NCBI GenBank assembly: GCA_948470475.1
Contig: OX419343.1
Location: 23,907,569 to 23,971,568, forward strand
DNA: 64,000 nt
Direction: 5' to 3'
Origin: Galaxea fascicularis
Lineage: Eukaryota; Cnidaria; Anthozoa; Scleractinia; Euphylliidae
Shown: positions 60,845 to 64,000 of the stretch, piece after piece
Position numbering within the stretch: position 1 is the first letter of the stretch
How the letters are laid out: every line of letters starts with the position of its first letter
Made by a program: the position numbers and the translations under genes
The notes under the pieces: generated by a model
Told to the model about the DNA's origin: nothing
Database searches by the model: none
Seen by the model: only the letters and a program-made list of their open reading frames with translations

Positions 60845-61360
60845 TCAACAACAACAACAACTGTTTATTCACAACTCCAAAAATTGGAAAGTGAGAAGGA
60901 GATAAAAGAGGTTATCCCTTTCTAAATTATCTCCTATTAATAAAATGCATTAAGAAGTAAATTATTTACAAACGTTCATAATTGCTCGCAAAAACATTAC
61001 ACAGTAAAAGAACTAGATGCTCACTAGAAAAAATCTGCAAGGTGACGTCTCAATCTGTTCTTAAAAATATTTAAATTTTCCGCCTCAGCAACTTCCTTTG
61101 GGAGATTGTTCCACTTATCAATTATGCGTATAAAAAAAGAATATTTAAAACTATTTAAAGTTGCTGATGTAAACTTAAGTTTAAACGACGATTAGCCCCT
61201 AAGGGCCGAAAAGCATATGGAAACGTGAAAAATGCCGCGGGCTCAAGTCCATTAAGTCTGTTGATTGTCTTATAACATTTGACTACCGACAAAAATAATC
61301 TTCTTTGTTCAAGTGTTGGCCATTTGAGGAGCTTTAGGCGTTTAGGATCTTTATCCGCCA
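60845..61360 (-). mobile_element. CR1/L2-like LINE, 3' end fragment
   Basis: Minus strand: LKWPTLEQRRLFLSVVKCYK, INRLNGLEPAAFFTF and FRPLGANRRLNLSL (61340-61180) belong to the region after the RT in CR1/L2-type LINEs. A 3' UTR follows and ends in a (TTG)n tail, visible as ttcaacaacaacaacaac at 60846-60861. It is 5'-truncated and directly abuts GPCR spacer at 61360. Confidence 0.8.
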
Positions 61361-61786
61361 TTATGCAAGTGGTTTTACCCAAGAAAGTGTTAATAATAAA
61401 AACGTTCGACTGATGTGTGTCAACGACCATATTTGAGAAAATCATTAACACGAACAACAAAATGAGAAAGGTGTCTGCAGGGGTGTGTCGCATGTCTGAA
61501 TTTTGTTAGCTCGTCTTGCGGCTTAATGTTGTTCAGGAGCCGTGTTGTTCAAATTTCTTTCCTTTCTCATTATGCCGTCGCATCTGTATAGCCACTGATA
61601 AAATCAAAAACGCGCTGCGTGGATTTATGAGGAATATTGGCGACTAGGAATTCTAAGGAACGAAATGAAGTAAAGTTATACCTTCAGAAACACGAACCGT
61701 TAAAGATTTCTCATTTTGGCACCTTCTAAGCGCTTCCAAGCAGTTGTTAACCTGTCTCTATTTCCTTTCGATAAATTTTAATTTAA

Positions 61787-61789
<3 letters not shown>
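61361..61789. repeat. GPCR spacer, inverted
   Basis: No gene. Reverse complement of upstream spacer text (gcaagtggttttacccaagaa, caacgaccatatttgagaaa), as at 21424-21455. Confidence 0.6.
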
Positions 61790-61818
<29 letters not shown>

Positions 61819-61846
61819 GTGCGAAATAGCCAACGAGGCGCGTAGC

Positions 61847-61912
<66 letters not shown>

Positions 61913-62134
61913 CAAAAATTTGATATACGAAATAAGAGCAAAAAAAGCGAGAAAATCCGTGCGAAATAAAAAAAAAGTCGATGAAGATGCGATGTTGTGT
62001 AGTACCTTGTGGTCAGACAGACGTAGGTTCATCACAAAAACATTTCTTGCCTTTTCGCGTACTTGTAAACGTCGGCATTGATCCAAACTTTCCATAAAAA
62101 AGTTTTTTTTCCCTTTTTTTGGCTTTATTCAGAG

Positions 62135-62186
<52 letters not shown>

Positions 62187-62209
62187 TTCATTTACCATAT
62201 AAGGTAAAA

Positions 62210-62290
<81 letters not shown>
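61790..62290. mobile_element. MITE-like repeat with hairpin end
   Basis: 61790-61905 forms a hairpin between acaattattccatgagcgcg and cgcgaatggaataattgttt, with tggatatgag/ctcatatcca inside. The rest to about 62287 is repeat-like. A 101-codon frame on minus (61790-62095, starts MESLDQCRRLQV) runs through it; similar frames appear wherever such repeats occur, so I do not call it a gene. It is followed by (TA)n at 62288-62311. Confidence 0.55.
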
Positions 62291-62292
<2 letters not shown>

Positions 62293-62499
62293 TATATATA
62301 TATATATATATCGCTCCGACAATGTTAGGAGGATTTCTACAGGAGCCTAGCTTTAAATTTAAATTCTAATAATTAGCCTGTTGCGAGAAAATAAGACGTT
62401 GTTACTTACCTTATGATTGACGCAGTATATCTAATTTCGCTCGAACAATTAGATCAAAAATAATACTCCATCTGTTCTTCGCGCTTGGGATGCCGTTGA

Positions 62500-62508
62500 T
62501 ATAAATAA
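62500..62508 (+). promoter_or_regulatory. TATA-like box upstream of GPCR copy F
   Basis: TATAAATAA 77 nt before the ATG at 62577. It is shared with copy B and absent in copy A. Confidence 0.45.
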
Positions 62509-62576
62509 GGTAACACTTCCTGTCAAGCAAACGAATTTGTGAGTGAAACAACAGAACTATCAGAAAGTCAGCAAAC

Positions 62577-63554
62577 ATGAACGCAACGGTGAGTGGATCG
62601 AGTTGCTTGGATGTGTTTAATTCCACAGCATCCAAGGTCGGGCAAACAGTAGCTTACTGTCTGATCTTTGTTCTTTCACTGGTTGGGAATTCTTTGATAG
62701 GAATAGTTGTTTATAAAACACCAACTTTAAGAAAACCAACCAACTTTTTCATCGTCAACATGGCCATGTCCGACCTGCTGTATCCAATATTCCTGTTCCC
62801 GTGGAAGCTGACTGAGTTGCACTCTAACTCTTGGCTTCTCAGTGGTCCTCTTGGTCAGGCCTTGTGTAAATTGGCTCCCTTCTTGTCAGATGTCTCAAAG
62901 ACTGTATCTGTTCAGAGCCTGGTCCTGATAGCAGTAGATCGATTTGGAGCCGTGGTGCTTCCGCTGCGCTCTCCAGTCATCAGTTCAAAGGTGTGCCCCT
63001 ACTTCATTCTCGCCACTTGGATCGTCGCAATGGCAATCTCTTCTCCATACTTTCTCGCCTTCAAACTTGTTGAGATTGAAGGACAACTGTTTTGTAAAAG
63101 ATTCTGGAAGGACGTGTTAAGAGAATTCTCCTCTTTTAGAACTTACTGGCTCACAATGTTTGTTGTATTTTTGTACACCCCTTTGATCCTATTAGCCGCA
63201 CTTTACTCCATCATCCTCATCAAGCTCAACACACAGATGTTTCCAGGCGAACAATCAGCCAACGCTGAGCAACTCAGAGCGAAAAGAAACAGAAACGTGC
63301 TGAAGTTGGCCATTGCTATCGTGTTGGGGTTTGCACTGTGCTGGTTACCCTGGAGTATTATGGCAATGCTATTCTTGTTTGACAGTAACATTACTATAAC
63401 TTGTAGCTTCTTAATCTGTTACCAAATTATCCTTTTTCTCTCCCGCTCAAATCCTGCCATCAATCCATTGATCTGTTTTATATTCAGTGGTAACTATCAA
63501 ACGGCCTTTAAGCAATTGTTTAGGTTTTTTAGCAACACAGATCAGGGTCGATGA
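62577..63554 (+). CDS. rhodopsin-like (class A) GPCR, copy F, intact single exon
   Basis: 325 residues, plasma-membrane receptor. N-glycosylation sites NAT (2) and NST (15). TM1 GN near 37-38; TM2 MSDLLYP near 64-70; TM3 Cys97 to D121-R122-F123 with the canonical 24-residue spacing; TM4 ATWIVAM; an extracellular-loop-2 Cys near 172; TM5 with TPLILLAALYS; TM6 CWLPWS near 254-259; TM7 NPAINPLICF, again without the NPxxY tyrosine. The tail ends NTDQGR. Closest to copy B by its ending and 3' flank, and to copy A over the receptor body. Both intact copies in the window keep the disulfide pair and the DRF motif, so these are likely functional subfamily features. The ligand is unknown; a peptide is a guess from general resemblance to neuropeptide-type receptors. 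Its promoter-like box is retained. Confidence 0.92.
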   Translation: MNATVSGSSCLDVFNSTASKVGQTVAYCLIFVLSLVGNSLIGIVVYKTPTLRKPTNFFIVNMAMSDLLYPIFLFPWKLTELHSNSWLLSGPLGQALCKLAPFLSDVSKTVSVQSLVLIAVDRFGAVVLPLRSPVISSKVCPYFILATWIVAMAISSPYFLAFKLVEIEGQLFCKRFWKDVLREFSSFRTYWLTMFVVFLYTPLILLAALYSIILIKLNTQMFPGEQSANAEQLRAKRNRNVLKLAIAIVLGFALCWLPWSIMAMLFLFDSNITITCSFLICYQIILFLSRSNPAINPLICFIFSGNYQTAFKQLFRFFSNTDQGR

Positions 63555-64000
63555 CCACTAAATCTTAAAAAAATTCAATGTACCAGTTTATGAAACTCCT
63601 ACGCTAACAATGTTTTGTTTCGTCAATTCTCTGTATTAGCACAATAACCGGTGAAAAATTTCGACACCTCAAGAAAAAGGAACTGACTTAAGTAGGTTGC
63701 AGGCTTTCAAAGGAATATGTCCCGTTTCTAGACGGAGTTAAGCGCGATGGAGAAGTCGGACTCCTTTATCAGGCGTACTGTAAACACAGAGCGTGTGTCC
63801 CAGTTTCAAAAACTTTCTCGCAACAAGGCTGGTGGTTTGAGGAAACCTGATCCATAGTAAAAACTTTCCACCACAAGAAAACAAAATGTGGTTGTTTAAC
63901 TATTCAACGATTCTCAAAACATTTCAAAGCATACAAATTGAAAATATGTAGACTTTTAAAGCGGAAATAATTTCCTCTCTACGAAACCGCACACTTGTAC
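63555..64000. repeat. GPCR-unit 3' flank of copy F
   Basis: No gene. Reverse complement of the copy B flank at about 5800-6228, including the gtttcataaactggtaca block. It continues beyond the window. Confidence 0.7.

Noticed and set aside
61790..62095. 101-codon ORF on minus as a host gene
   Set aside because: It runs through a hairpin-ended repeat and has no recognisable domain.

Overview
The window looks like animal nuclear DNA, most probably from a cnidarian such as a coral or sea anemone. This is an inference from an AT-rich background crowded with transposons, an expanded family of single-exon rhodopsin-like GPCRs, vertebrate-type TTAGGG repeats, Penelope and CR1/L2-like retroelements, and a chromodomain-integrase Polinton. 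I cannot name a species.

The outer parts (about 1-14.2 kb and 54.7-64 kb) are a GPCR array. On the left all copies lie on the minus strand: copy A (intact, 961-1926), copy B (broken, 6229-7169) and copy C (truncated, 11059-11508). On the right all lie on the plus strand: copy E (truncated, 56689-57137) and copy F (intact, 62577-63554). C and E share one truncation breakpoint and B and F share the same C-terminal ending, so the two sides mirror each other like arms of a large inverted duplication. A fifth, distinct receptor pseudogene (D, 45498-46477) and a TM7 scrap (43374) lie in the middle.

The interior is mostly mobile DNA. From left to right it holds a decayed Ty3/gypsy element between inverted-repeat arms (14.3-20.4 kb); an 18 kb GC-richer Polinton/Maverick (adintovirus-like) provirus (21.5-39.7 kb); an intron-containing ribosomal protein L23 pseudogene (41.1-43.4 kb); a THAP-domain exon; a small Penelope-type inverted repeat (49 kb); and a CR1/L2-like LINE split by a PIF/Harbinger element (50.7-54.8 kb). 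Two further LINE fragments lie at 58.9-61.4 kb.

The Polinton is the most gene-rich part. On the minus strand it has protein-primed DNA polymerase B. On the plus strand it has two paralogous LYVTLPS-type putative virion proteins, an integrase with chromodomain, a major capsid protein, an adenain-like protease, a packaging ATPase, duplicated pX-like basic/hydrophobic proteins, a core-like basic protein, a DQINAISEL-type small protein, a parvovirus-type phospholipase A2 and several unassigned small ORFs. Most virion genes have a T/CATAAAAG box about 40 nt before their ATG, and in several cases that box contains the stop codon of the gene upstream. The copy is decaying: in-frame TAA codons interrupt the polymerase and one virion-region gene, one paralog is frameshifted, the termini show no matching inverted repeats, and a 5'-truncated Penelope element with a hammerhead-like 3' end sits in a 110-bp tandem repeat near its right end.
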